A stretch of 64,000 nt of DNA from Thunnus maccoyii. Taxonomy: Eukaryota; Chordata; Actinopteri; Scombriformes; Scombridae. Below, piece by piece: positions 17,605 to 32,100 of this stretch. The position numbers and the translations under genes were made by a program. The notes beneath the pieces were generated by a model. The model worked only from the letters and a program-made list of their open reading frames with translations, had not been told where the DNA came from and ran no database searches. The stretch's first letter is position 1. Every line of letters begins with the position of its first letter. The stretch spans positions 8,039,501 through 8,103,500 of the forward strand of contig NC_056535.1 in the NCBI RefSeq assembly GCF_910596095.1. Reading direction: 5' to 3'.

Positions 17605-18240
17605 TTTGTTCAATGCCACCAATCAACTTCATCAGCTGCTGATTGTCAAGAAATCTTACTTTCTTACCTTCTGTGTCAGTAAGATTGATCACATCGGGGC
17701 CAACATCAATTCTCCCATTTCTACAGTGAACTTCTCTTTTCTCGGTCTAAATTTGTTGAACTGCCTTCAACTGATATCACTGCACGATCTAATGGATACC
17801 GTGTCACCCATTATCTCATCTAGCCCCCTTGACAATATCCCAACAAAACCGATGATAGTGGCCGTTGGTCCTAGCATTCTCCCTTGTAATAAAAGCTCTC
17901 TTTCTTCTGGATGTGTGTAACACCATTTAAGCCATTTAAGATGGCTTGTGTTAAACCACTTCTGATGGCACAAAGGCTAGATTCCAATGATCAAAAAAAA
18001 AAAAAACACTTAACACTTCCAACCAAGTACTAAACTGTCCATCACCTGAAAAATTATTTTAAAAAGTAGTAGAAAAACTTTCAGAGGTAATCAATAACAC
18101 TCATATTTTTGAGTTCCGATCTACTTGCTTCTTTGGGTTTGGAAAATACTTTTTTATTCTATTACAGACTTCCATAATTGTGCATCCTCTTATTTTCTGT
18201 TATTATGAAACGTTTCCTCTGGGAAATTGTGTGGGCTCAT
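17605..18240 (+). repeat. Decayed L2-type LINE fragment in tfe3 5' intron
   Basis: The plus strand reads KIDHIGANINSP, then DNIPTKPMIVAVGPSILP and SSLSSGCV, continuing after a frame change as PFKMACVKPLLMAQRLDSN. This order (a KIDHIR-like block, a D-IPTK..VGPSIL block, then KPLLKK.LD) is that of the N-terminal half of fish L2/Rex-type reverse transcriptases. Frameshifts and stops show it is dead. It lies antisense inside the long non-coding 5' interval of tfe3. Confidence 0.6.
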
Positions 18241-19189
18241 ATAGACCTCTTCAGGATCTAACCATGTGCTGTTATATTATGCACAGCAGTTAATCTGCCA
18301 ATTATGTTTCTCTTTTAAACAACTGATCTTTTGGTTTACAAAATGTCAGAATGAAGTGAAAGGTACTAATCATAATTTTCTAAATCCTAAAACGACAGCA
18401 AATGTCTTGTTTTATTCAACAACCGTTCAAAACCTTAAGTTTCAGTTTACTATCACATAAGACAACGCAACAAATCCTCAGTTTAGAGACTGAAACTAGA
18501 GAATCTTTGGCAATACCAATATCTTTGGCATTTGGCAATACCTGAAATCATCCTCAACTGTGCATGAACGTGGGTCACTACCATGTTTTTTAGACTTTTT
18601 AGTGCAGACTTAAGCACACGGTGACTACTATTATTCTAGTGTGTACATTACTGCAGATGCATACCTGGTTGTCAGTGCTGCCTCTTCCAGTGGGTCAGTT
18701 GTGTAAGAGTAAAGTGACAGTTCTATTATGTCATAAAAAAGGCTGATTTACGTCATGTCAAGTTAATTTCTGGGGTTGTTTTAGGAGCCGTTTAGACAAG
18801 TATCTCAGCTGGTTAGCTATCTTACTCATGTCTGTTTTCGTAATCTCTATTTTGGACGCGCTGTAATGTCGCGTCATGAGTTAGCGGAGCTCACTTGACA
18901 GCTGAGTGTTGCTAACGGGCCCGCATCATCCCGCTAAGTGTACACAACATGTTAAAGCGAATATTTAACCTGTAAACGCTTTACATGTTGACTACCAGTA
19001 GCCAACTAGAGGAAGGTTGGTTATTTTTGTAGAAAGCAGCAGTGTTTCAGAGGTGCCGAACGCCACAGCCACGGTAAAGTAAAAATAGGAAGTTGTAGCT
19101 TAGCTAACGTTAGCTGACCAGTTAGCAACCTTTAATTTCCCAACAAGCTAATGCTACCTGGCTACATTAACTCATAAGAAGTACAAATA

Positions 19190-19400
19190 AAAACGTACCG
19201 TGGCTATAGTTTGTTTAACGTAATCACATCCACAAATCCCTGAAATCCTCCGTTTTCTTTGCCATTTTAAGTCGGTGAGTACACGCTCTTCAACAGTCGC
19301 TAGCCGCGGCTAACTGTGTTTACCTCGGGCCAACGGGCTGACGTCATCCTGGTCACCCGGAACTTGTTGACAGCTGCGAGGTTCAATTACGGTCTACAAG
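19190..19400 (-). promoter_or_regulatory. tfe3: Probable tfe3 promoter and non-coding first exon
   Basis: A splice donor reading CCACG|GTACGT on the minus strand (exon end near 19199) could join to the acceptor before the tfe3 ATG exon near 16515. Just upstream in transcription order lies a palindromic CRE, tgacgtca, at 19339-19346, in CpG-bearing sequence. Together these suggest the start site lies near 19250-19340. This rests on signals only; no transcript evidence is visible. Confidence 0.45.
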
Positions 19401-20333
19401 GCTTTACACATTTTCATTCACAGAAAGTCAGAAAAAACATCACCGGATACGATGATGGGACTCTCTTTGGGGGCTGATTCGTTATAGTGATTTACAGGGT
19501 TAGGGTTACAAAATTCTCGAAAAACTGTTCACTTCTAAATCTTTTGCGGTCACTTTTGTATAATTTCAGTACAAATGCATGATAATTTTTAATTATGTTG
19601 TTTTTTCTGACTTTATATGAATGAAAATGTGCAAATTCACCAGTTTTCTCATTAGAACTAGATAAAATCAAAATATTGTCCAGGTCACAGTTTGGAGGGA
19701 ATAAATAAGCTATTTTGTGTTTACAACTGTTATGCAATTACATATTCTGCATCTTAACACCACAAGTGCTAATGAGTCTCCCACTCACCAAGTTGAATGT
19801 GAAATGCAAAACGCTGGCATATACATTAAGCTATTTCTACTGCTTGTTTTAGAAAAGATGCTGATATGTCTTTCAATTAAGCTCATTATGAATGCTTTCA
19901 ATACTTTTTAGGCACAAGCAATTAGGAAATAACACTTACTACCCAGGAACAAAAATTATGTTACAGTGTAATTACTGTAGCTTAGCTTAGAATTAAATAA
20001 TTAAATGTGATGCATAAAAAGGTCCTATGAGTTTATATTTGATACTAATGGCTCCTGTTGTGAGAACTGAAGTGTCAAGAGCTCTGAAGGTCAATACGTA
20101 ACAAAAGGCATCTGCAATTTGTACTAAAGGCAAAACTTTCAGTGTTTGCACAGGACAGTGACTGAGACAGAGTGTAATCCACCCAGTGAAAAGCCACCAA
20201 AGAAAACAACAGGGTTCCAAGAAGCTTAAGTTCTGTAGGAGGATAGTAATGTTTCTTACATTAAAACAGAAAACTGTAAAAGTGTTCAGTGAAGGAAAAA
20301 CACAAACACATATTCCTTGATTTTTTATTTTAA
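19401..20333. other. Intergenic DNA between tfe3 promoter and gnl3l stop
   Basis: AT-rich, with no supported gene. The right end is the gnl3l 3' UTR: a minus-strand AATAAA lies about 10 bp after the gnl3l stop codon, so this UTR may be very short. Confidence 0.5.
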
Positions 20334-23300
20334 TCAGCTATCTGAAAATGAGAAGTCCATTGCAGATGTCAAGGTGTCCGAGAGTTTGGTGGCAATTTTG
20401 TCTGCAGATGAAAGAAAATGAAGAAAAATGTATCAATTTAATTTGCATAGTTAAATACAGAACAAGTAAAGCAAAAAAGATATTATAAGCCTACCTGTGT
20501 GGGTGTATGTGATCAGTAAACTAAGATTTTAAACTCCAAAGGTTTTAATTAGATTTTAGATTCATATCCAGAACACACCACAGGCAAGATTTTGTTTAGT
20601 ATTTGACTGAGGCTGATATTTATACAAACCAGCTCTTTTCTGTTGCTTCTTCCTCTTCTTGCTGGCAGCAAGGAGTGCTTGGCCCTGCTGTAGAGGATCT
20701 ACATTCAAGATATCCTTCAAATCTGGAGCCCTGGATGCAGCATCACTTTCAGGTAAATCAGTCTTCGACTTCTGAGATTTTATCTCCACTGTCATTGGTC
20801 CAAACTATTTTAAATGAGACAGAACATCAGACATAACGAGAGTTGAATGAACCACATTTTACAAAAGTTAGGGGCTTAACAAGTTATACTTCAGTGAACA
20901 CTGAAGCTGTAAGGACTGAACTGTTTCACACCTCTGGGTCCTTGTCATCCTCCATAGATTCAGTTTCATCTTTAAATTCTGGCTCTTCCACTGACTCTCC
21001 TTCCATTTCCAGGTACGAGAGTGGTTCACCACCACCTTGTGTCATTCCAGTGGTTTCCATGCAGAATCCCATTTGGACATCAGAACAAGATGACTCTGAA
21101 ACACAGCAGAAGCAAATCCAAATTTGAAACTACTACTGCTTCTTTGGGGTCTTTTAACACTTGATTATTACGGTATTATATTTCAGTTGTCCTTCTGTGA
21201 CACAATTATCACATGAAAAAATTGTTCAATGGCCTTTTATTTAGATAAAAACTGCTCCAGTTGTTACTTTAAAGTAACTGAATGAAAACTGTTGACAGTG
21301 AAGTCTGTTCTGGGTAACTGGGACATTGTTCTTACTGCAAGTAAATGAGAAAAATGTTTAGGGGGATTTGGGTGAAATGAGCCTGTTTTCTTTTACCTGC
21401 CAGAACCTCCTGATTTCCTTTTTCAAGCTCGTCCCAGTCAAAAGCTTTTCCCATCTCCGTAACAATCTCAGCGCTGACGTGTGTAGGAAGAGTGTGTGTC
21501 TCTGGAGGGTGCGTGAAGTAGCTGATCCTTCCCCTAAATAATACAACATGCTGAAATTAACACAGTGCTAGTGGTTGATTGTCATTTGTAAAGCTATAAA
21601 AAAATCCTAAATTTTACCCACCCTGTCCAGTCCATTAATACACTCTTAGCTGCTTTGTCAGTGTCGGGCAGTCCTCCCTTCCTTAGTTTGCCTTGACGTC
21701 GAGCAAGCAATGCCAAGAACTCCAGAGCTGTGTGGAAGTCTGGCACTCCGTAGTGCTCCATGATCTGCACATCCAACAGAACTGATGTCATGGCAGTGTG
21801 CGACTTACACAATCTATCAATGTGCAAATGGCTGGAAAGCAAACAACATACCTGTGCCTTGTTGCAGCGTCGAAGGATGGCTTCAACAGGTGGAAGGGGA
21901 TCTACAAGTTGTTCGATTTTCACACAGTTACGAAGAATCATTGCTGCATCAGTCGTTGAAGTTGCCATGACAATGCCGGGGCAATCTAGTAGTTTAATGT
22001 GTTTGTCCAAATGCACCTCTTGAAGGCATCTAAAGTCCGACAAACTCATCATTAAAACAGGTAGGAAACAAGCAGGACTTCACAGTTACAGGATCAACAA
22101 CTTAGTGTATACTTACTTGGTGACACCAGGAGTGGCTCCAACATTACACGCTCGTACGCGTTTCAGACTGTTGATCAAACTGCTCTTTCCCACGTTAGGA
22201 AAACCTACAAAACAGAAGTAGCAAAAAATTATTTCACTTAGACATCTTACGTCATAAACAAGAAAACCTAATGTAGTATGGTTTGTCTTCACAGGAGACA
22301 TTTCAGCTGCGTTTTTTAGTCTGAAGCAACAAATACTTTTCTATTTTAATCAATACAGCTGTCTACACAGGCTGTACTACGGGTCACGCTTAACTTGCAC
22401 TTTATACAAGTAATTTTAAGCTTAAAATCTATTTTCTTCCATTTTACAAACATACCCTGTGTAGACACTGACAGAAGAATGACACTGATGTGCTGCTTTC
22501 ACTACCCAGCCTGTGTTAACACTGTATTACTGGATGTGGTGCTTACCTACAACACCTACGGTGATGGCCGTCTTTATGTCCAGGTTGCGACAGTAGTTGC
22601 CAAGTAGCTTCATCAAGCAGTCTGCACCAATACAAGCACTGCTACTAAGAAGCTCTGTGGTGGCTTGTGTCACTGGTACATTACTGCGTTTCTGCCCACA
22701 GCAGGAGACAGAAAATAATGTTTAGTTTTTATGTGAAATGCATATTTAGCAAAATAATATCATAAATATTAGTATAGAGCTTTAATTATTTGAATCTTAA
22801 TTAGCATTTTCAGATGATAGTTTAACTACATACCAAGTTCTTGGACTGTTGCTGAGTAGATGCTTTGAAAGCCACAGTAGGAAACTCATTACGAAGATAC
22901 TTGATCCACTTTTCCACGATTTCCTTTGACACCAAATCTATAATCAATGTAAGACCATGTAAGTCAAGATATAAAAATATAGACAATTCCCAAAAGACAT
23001 GCTTTCTAAATTTGTATTGCAAAACCTACCGATTTTATTAAGCACTAACACTATCTTCTTGTTCGCTCCACTTTGAATGACTGCCTGCTCCACCTGAGGA
23101 CATCTGCAGCCAAGAGGGTCACGTGCATCCAAAACCTCTAAAATCACATCTGATGCCTCCACTACCTTTAAGAAAATAATAAAAAAGCAAAATGTCCATT
23201 TCCAAAAAATCTAATGTCAAATTACAGTGATAATTCTGTGTGTACAAAACACATCTAAAATCATAATGTTCATCATGTATGAAGCAGCTGCATACCTTTT

Positions 23301-24674
23301 TAAATTCTCTGTAATATGCTTTTCTTGAATTCTCATTTTCAAAGTTGACATGTTTCTCCAAACTCTGCATCTCTGTCTCCTGTGAACACAAACAAGAAAA
23401 AAAGAAATCATTATGATGCACAACATGCAGTGATTCAAAATAGAGTCAGTTTCCCGCAAACAGGCTGACATTTACCCTCTGCTCAAATTCTTTCTGCCGC
23501 TGTAGGATGTCATTCTGAAAGCTTAGCAAATTCCTCCTCTTCATCAGCTCTCGTTCTCTAGAGATTTTCTGCTTTTCTTGGAGGTCCTGAAGCTAATTAG
23601 GAAAAATATGAATCGAGAGATTGGTTAACCCCTCAAAATAAGACGTGTAATAATAATTTGCAGTGCAAACTCAAATCTGAGTGCAGGCAAGAGTTTCCAA
23701 AAGTCACCCTTTGCCTCCTGATTTCTTCTGGTCTTCTGTGGTCCTTGACATGCTGCACAGATGACTGCTCTTTATTCTTTGTCTGCCTTGAAGCATCTCC
23801 CTTTTGTCCATCTTTGGTCTGTAGACAGGAAAACATGCCAAATATTAAAATAATATCTTTTCTTTCAGTTCATTAAAAGACAATCAATGCAAGCAGGGAA
23901 CAGTTGATTTATGTACACATCACGTCTGTGAGGCTTTGAGCCATCAACAACAGTAGTTTTCTGAAAATCTCTTGAGAATCAGACTAATAAGTAAAAACAT
24001 CAGGTAAAATGTAGTGCAACAGATCTGTGTTTTTACCTCATGGTCAGCAGATGTCCAAACGTGAAATTTTCTTTACTAGCCTTATGTTGTGTGTGTGTGT
24101 GCTTAAGTCTTAGATGATATGTCATTGCCATACAGTGTATGTTTGATAGTATCTGATCCATCGACACTGCACAGTAGTTTGGGTTGTTTATAGATTAACA
24201 CAGTGACATTGAAGCTGCTGAATGCTAAATTTACACGTAAGCAGCGTGATTAAGGGAGTTGGGACAGTATATTTTCCACTCCAGTAGTTTATCTGTCTGT
24301 CTGTGCAGTGCACCAGTCAGCAACACTGATACCTAGCTGGAGCTGGAAAGACATCTATCAATAATAACATCACCGTTTTCATATAATAGTTTCTTGAACG
24401 AAAAAGCTGAGCTACCGTACAGTTTAGCGATACATTTGGCAACTGTTGAATATATTTCTGTCACCACAGTAGTGACGACAGAGGAGCACTAAAAGTTAGC
24501 TCGGGTAACATTTGTCGGGCAGCGCTTACCTTCAGTTTTCCTAGAAAGCCGAGACGTTTTGCTCGTTTTTGTTCTGTAAGATACAAGAAACGACACAATT
24601 TAAATCGTTCACGGGTAATTTTAGGTGAAAGTATTAAATCACACAACGAAAAAATACGTACTAGCTTTAGACAT
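20334..24674 (-). CDS. gnl3l: Nucleolar GTPase GNL3-like
   Basis: GNL3L is a nucleolar GTPase of the YlqF/nucleostemin family that supports pre-rRNA processing and cell proliferation. Fifteen exons, 5' to 3': 24674-24662, 24573-24530, 23818-23708, 23592-23476, 23379-23296, 23165-23030, 22937-22834, 22691-22547, 22204-22117, 22029-21852, 21764-21622, 21533-21397, 21095-20932, 20804-20630, 20401-20334. Phases all agree and give 568 residues, near the human length of 582. The N-terminus is lysine/arginine-rich ([15 protein letters not shown]; nucleolar targeting), then a coiled coil to about 120. The GTPase motifs are circularly permuted: G4 NKID at 166-169, G1 GFPNVGKSS at 252-260, G3 DCPG at 296-299. 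An acidic linker precedes a C-terminal block with [32 protein letters not shown] split by an intron, which identifies GNL3L rather than GNL3. The first exon is only 13 bp. Confidence 0.96.
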
Positions 24675-24760
24675 AGCTTCAGTTTTCAACCTCTCAGACT
24701 TCACGTGTGTGGCAAGAGGGTGGACATGCGCACACAGTGACGTCACTCATAACATCCGGG
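24675..24760 (-). promoter_or_regulatory. gnl3l: gnl3l proximal promoter motifs
   Basis: Within 75 bp upstream of the ATG lie an E-box CACGTG (24702-24707), an NRF1-like word acatgcgcac (24724-24733) and a palindromic CRE tgacgtca (24738-24745). MYC-class E-boxes, NRF1 and CRE sites are typical of promoters of ribosome-biogenesis genes, so the placement fits a compact TATA-less promoter. Function is inferred from motif matches alone. Confidence 0.5.
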
Positions 24761-26937
24761 AATATTTCAAAATAAAAGAGTTTGTATTTTGGCTACAACA
24801 ACTGGTTCCCAAATTGGTGTCTGTAAGCGGGACCTCGACTGCACCTGCACATCAAACTGTTTTGATCCCAACCGAATCAAAATTATTTTGCTCACTTTAT
24901 CACAAAATTTCATTATACAAAAATTACAACTTTGGTTTTCTTGTGCTATTCCTAACTAGCTGTACCAATTACTGCAAAATCACTGAGAAGGGTCCAACTG
25001 CAGACCTCCCTCCTGGAGCACCTAGTTCTGTGAGTCGATGGGGTTTGAGCATGAACAGTAGGGCTGTATGACGTACGTAAACTTTCACTTACTTACCTTA
25101 GCATTCCACCGAAATCTGTTTCTCATCAAATTTGATGCGAGAAATAAGCAATCCAGTTGCTGAATCCTCATTCATATTAGATCTACAAGACCTAAATTAA
25201 AAGTTTGTTCCGACTTTCGTAAGGCAGGGGCACTACTGCACTGCCGGTTGCCACTTCTTTCTTGGCCGTGCCTCAAGCTTGTGGGGGATACAGAAGTGAA
25301 GCAGCAATGCCTCAAACGACAATACATGTAAATAACGTTACTCTAATACTACTTTTATGTCATCAAATATTACAATAAAGCTGATAATGTATTCATATTT
25401 GTATTCAGAATAAACACTTTGTTGTTTAATATGCATTTCAATAGATATTTCAATGTGGAGTCGGAGCACCTGTAAATCATAAGAGGAGATTGACCACCAA
25501 GCTCAAGACACTGAAGGAAGTGTGTGAGAAGAAGGTGAGACTCATAATCCAGCAGAACATTAAGCCTCAGGTGCCCCAACTGATCATTTCACTCTGAATA
25601 ATGGGTTCTTGGATTCTAAGTACTTACATTTAGCGTTGGCATTTGGAAGAGAAACTTCTGAAATGCTAATTCATCAAGAGGTTGCCATAAAAACAATAAA
25701 GAGAGGGGAAAGATGTAGATGTAGAGGGAAGAGAATTTGAGTCATACCTTTGTGCCATAAGGTTCACTATAAATGGAAAATTCTCGAAGAGCCATTTCAA
25801 TGAACAATTTATGGCCATTCATGTTCTGTAGGCCCAAAAACGCAGAAGCCTGATGAAGGCTGAAAAAAGTTTTCCAGGCGTTTGCGCCTACTGAGCAAGT
25901 TTCATTGGAAAGAATTGGGTCCTATCTTGGAATACGGTGTCCAATGGTCTTAATACATCCATGAGTTCCACAAATAACACTATGTTTTGAGGTCAAAATG
26001 TGTAAGTGCATGGCATTTACCAAAAGAAAAGTTTGATATAGTGAAAATGGATATGTTGTTTCATAATAAGGGCTTTGATGGCTTGTGACATACACATAGT
26101 TCATTTCTCAATACCTCTAAGAGCTAACTTTGTGTAGTCTGGGTCAGTTTTATTACTGGAACTAGCTGCCATATTTTGGTGGAGGTCCATCTGTCATGTC
26201 AGCTAGTTAGAGCCAACAGATGTCTATCCACATGTGGCTTGTAGAAAACATGTTTTGGATATGTGAGGACATGTGCCACATACAATTTACAAATGACCTT
26301 TCCAGAAAGTTTCTTTCTAAATGCTGAAATGTCCAGCTATCATGTCATTGTTGCAATGTATTTTTTAGCTGCTACCCACCTTTACTGCAGCCCTCTACTT
26401 TATTTCTGATATAATATTAATACTAATAAACTGTTGTGTAAAGACATGCTTTTTGCACCTTCTCACTTAATTATGAATATGTGATGTCTGTCTATATTGG
26501 CATCCTGTATGAAGGATGACTACTTTCCTCACAGCTGATTGGTGAGAAGGTCTTTTTTTTTTTTTACATGTTTTGATCTGTGAGCCTGAAGAAGAACTAC
26601 CCCTGGCAGGTTTGGTCTCTGGCATGAGTTACCATGGCTGCGGAGCTCATTTTGAACATGAGACAGAAAATGTGACACAGAGCGCAAATGCACATCCTAA
26701 GCCACCAAAACTTCTTTGTGAGAAGTGAGCCTGGTCCATCTGTGCCAAGTGTCGCCCACACAAAAAACACTGCATGGAAAGCTTTTTTAGTATACTTTGC
26801 ATTTATTTGCTTTATGTGCTTTTTTTGTGCTTTTTTTTGTATTTGCAAGAAAGCTAGCTAAAGAAAAAAGAGAAAATAAATATTTACTGTACAAGTCATA
26901 ATGGTCTTTTTTCATGCAACATGTAAAACATACAGGT
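24761..26937. other. Intergenic DNA between gnl3l and LWS
   Basis: No gene is supported. The right end is the LWS 3' UTR: a minus-strand AATAAA (tttatt at 26802-26807) lies about 130 bp after the LWS stop codon. A short open frame at about 25443-25596 reads like peptide but has no partner exon. The rest is AT-rich DNA without clear repeats. Confidence 0.4.
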
Positions 26938-29059
<2,122 letters not shown>

Positions 29060-29144
29060 TCTGACCTTCAAAGTCGTCTTTAGTAGCTGGCCTTTCCTGT
29101 CACTCGTAACCTCCTTGGGTGACTGGTACCACACATCTGACCTT

Positions 29145-29190
29145 AGCTTTTATACTTATGCTTCAGAGACCTCCAATAGGATTAGGTCAC
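29145..29190 (-). promoter_or_regulatory. lws: LWS proximal promoter
   Basis: On the minus strand a TATA box, TATAAAAG (29154-29147), lies about 90 bp before the start codon. Just upstream is a CRX/OTX-type site, CCTAATCC (29186-29179), next to an ATTGG (inverted CCAAT) element at 29177-29173. TATA plus a CRX site is the standard photoreceptor promoter layout. The motifs are seen directly; their use is inferred. Confidence 0.65.
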
Positions 29191-32100
29191 AATCAAATTA
29201 CAGTGCAGTATGCTGCGTTGCAGTGACACTCAGCAAGGCAATGGACTTGAACTGTAATAAAACTATGAGCCAATTAGGTTAAGATACAAAATACCAGAAT
29301 AACTGTGTTTGAAAGCGGATTTCCTTCCACCCACTTAAAATGGGGATTATTTGTGAGACCTGTGACTGACATGTTATTGAGAATTTTGAGCCATTTTTTG
29401 CCTTCATTAAGTCCTGCCGTAGTCAATATTGTCTATTTCTTACAACTATAGAAATGTTGAAATTAGTATTATACGCAACATTCAATTTGTTTCTCAAATA
29501 ATCATTTAAGCTCCAAATCAAATGTTTATTATCTCATACTTTTTGATGCGAAGAAACAATTCTACATTAGTACACTTAATATCATGGTCCGATATTGCAT
29601 CCGTTGCATGATATTATGTTCATTTGAGAAATAAAAACAAACCTAACAGTACAGAATTGTGTGTATCAACTATTGCTGTTGCTATTGTGTATAATGTTGT
29701 CTTGACAGGTGCACAGGTGGACCCTGGTGAGCATGAGAGGACAGCCAAGTCGTAAAGCAGCTTAAAAGTAGAGAAACACGTAACATTTCACAGTTGTTCA
29801 CACATGAGGTAAGTAAGACATCTGTAATCCCTCCGGAAAGATAGTTCACCTCAGAACATAGGATTTTTCTACACCGCTTTGATCCTACCACATACGTCAT
29901 AGTCCTCATGGAAGGGCAAAGTGGAGGGGGTAAACTCAGCCTGACGTTGTGGAAAAAGAATCTAATCACTCTAAAGCACAGGCCACATTTGTTTATGGTA
30001 AGAACATGACAGTCAGAGATTTTATATTAAGTTGCAAACAATTTTTCTGAAGGTGTGAGATTACATTAAGGATATCTGACCTCTACATACTTTTCCTAGT
30101 AGTGAATTTCACATATAAATGCTGCGCACAGAATTTTGGCAAAGTGATGCAGGGACATACGTGTCTGGCAAAAGCTCTTCATTTCTGGGTATTCCAAACA
30201 AGATAGTGTGTCTTCGGGGGACAAGAGCAACCGGTGATTAGGGAATGTGTTACTGTCTCTGAGGCTTAATTACTGTCTTTACTTGCTGCTACCCTCTTAA
30301 TTAGCTCAGTCTGCCTTTTGGATATGTCATAATTGCCAGCAAGTGTTGCGTGTAAATGCAAATGCCAACCAGCTGATGTAGCTCATGCAACTGAAGTTGC
30401 ATGGCTGAATTTGAGAGGATTCATTCCAAACATTTTGAATCCATTTTAGAAAAAAAAAGCTCCCTGTAATTCACCAGCTAACATTTTAGAAACATGTGCT
30501 TTTTTTCTCAAAATCAAATTATTATGCAGTCATTGTCATATAGCGATAGCCGTTTCATTCAAGTATACTTCAAACAAAGTGCTTGTTGGATCAACTAACA
30601 GAGTCATAAAACCCCCTTTCTGATGGCAGATTGCTGCTTTCAAAAACTGCAGCTTCCCTCAACACAGAATCCCACAATCATACACATTTTAAGCCTTTAC
30701 TGCCAGGTGTGCGAAGGTGTGTGAAAGTAGGCAACGTTTCTCTTCTCTCTCAGGCACTCTTTTTCATTCCTTACACAACTACTTTTCGTGTGTACAACAG
30801 ATAGCAACATCATGAATGCCCTCAAGGAGAGACTGTCCAAAAGTGTGCCATTATCCCCATTTGTAGAGTTCATTGCGCCAAGGCAACTCAGACATACAAA
30901 AGGAGCGAGGGCATTCAGTCATTAAAAACAGTTTCAAAAACTGCTTTCTAAGTTATTTAAATTTCTCTAGAATTTGACTGTGATGATGGCTGACCTTCCC
31001 TCTCAACATAATATTTAAGGCACAATTATAAAGACCAGTACTCTTTTAGGCTCATGAGACCATGATGTTATACAATACGGAAAGAGTGAAAGATCAACAG
31101 AGTGTGCTGTTGAGGTGCAAATGGAGTCCTGCTAAATTTTTAACATGTTTGTCAGATTTCAGATGGGATTCCAAAATAATTCCATCCTATAAAATTCAAC
31201 CTTTGATAGAAAACAGAACAGTTTTTCTGTCAAAAAAACTGACTGATACAATTGTGTTTTTTTTTCATTCAAGGCTTAAAAAACTGCTTCGAAATAAAAG
31301 CCACAGAGCGATAGAAGTTACACATTTTGTTAGTTGCTTTACAGCAGTGGGACCAGCCACATGTGTAAGTCATAGTATCATCAGCAACAACAACCAGCTC
31401 CAGGATAGACTTCCGGTCCAGTCCGATACACTTCTGGTCCGGTCATTACATCAACAGTATAATAGGTCCTAAAGTGAGGGCTAATAAGATATTGTCTGAT
31501 ATTTTGAATTAAAATTAGTTTTGAAATTAGTATAATTTGATGGTGTCACTCTCTTGCCCTTATCAAATGTCAATGAGCTAATAGTGCACAGTTTGCTATT
31601 TTAGTAGAATGTTTAGGTCAAAACCAAAGGGGTCATGATGAAGTAACTGGTGCTCTGCCAGATGGGTCAGCAGTTGCACTGTTACAACTTTTTCAAACTT
31701 ATTTAGATAAAACATGGGATTAATTGTTTTGTAGTGTAATTCAGTAGCTTCAGTAGCATTATCATTTAAAGTCCAAGTGAAATTTAATTGCCTAACTGCC
31801 TGTTTTTTGACCACTACAGCACACATATCTGCTCTATAAATCACTCGTCCTGTGTTCTCCTCAGAAACCAAAAGTGAGAAATTCATACTTTAAATTCTGT
31901 GATTTCATTATGGTGCCCCATAGTTTAACATTATTTCGATTAAATACTGTGCCACTTAGATAGCTGAAGTACTTATTTTGATACAGCAAATCAAATCTTG
32001 AATAAAGCAATAACATGGCGTTCAATCATAGGCAGAGTAGATGGTCCCACTGAGCCTGATAGCATCTTGCTACACAAGAGCCACAGACTCTCAACAACAA

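Noticed and set aside
25443-25596. Open plus-strand stretch reading VNHKRRLTTKLKTLKEVCEK after an acceptor-like site
   Set aside because: No partner exons or recognisable family; a single short frame is not enough to call a gene.
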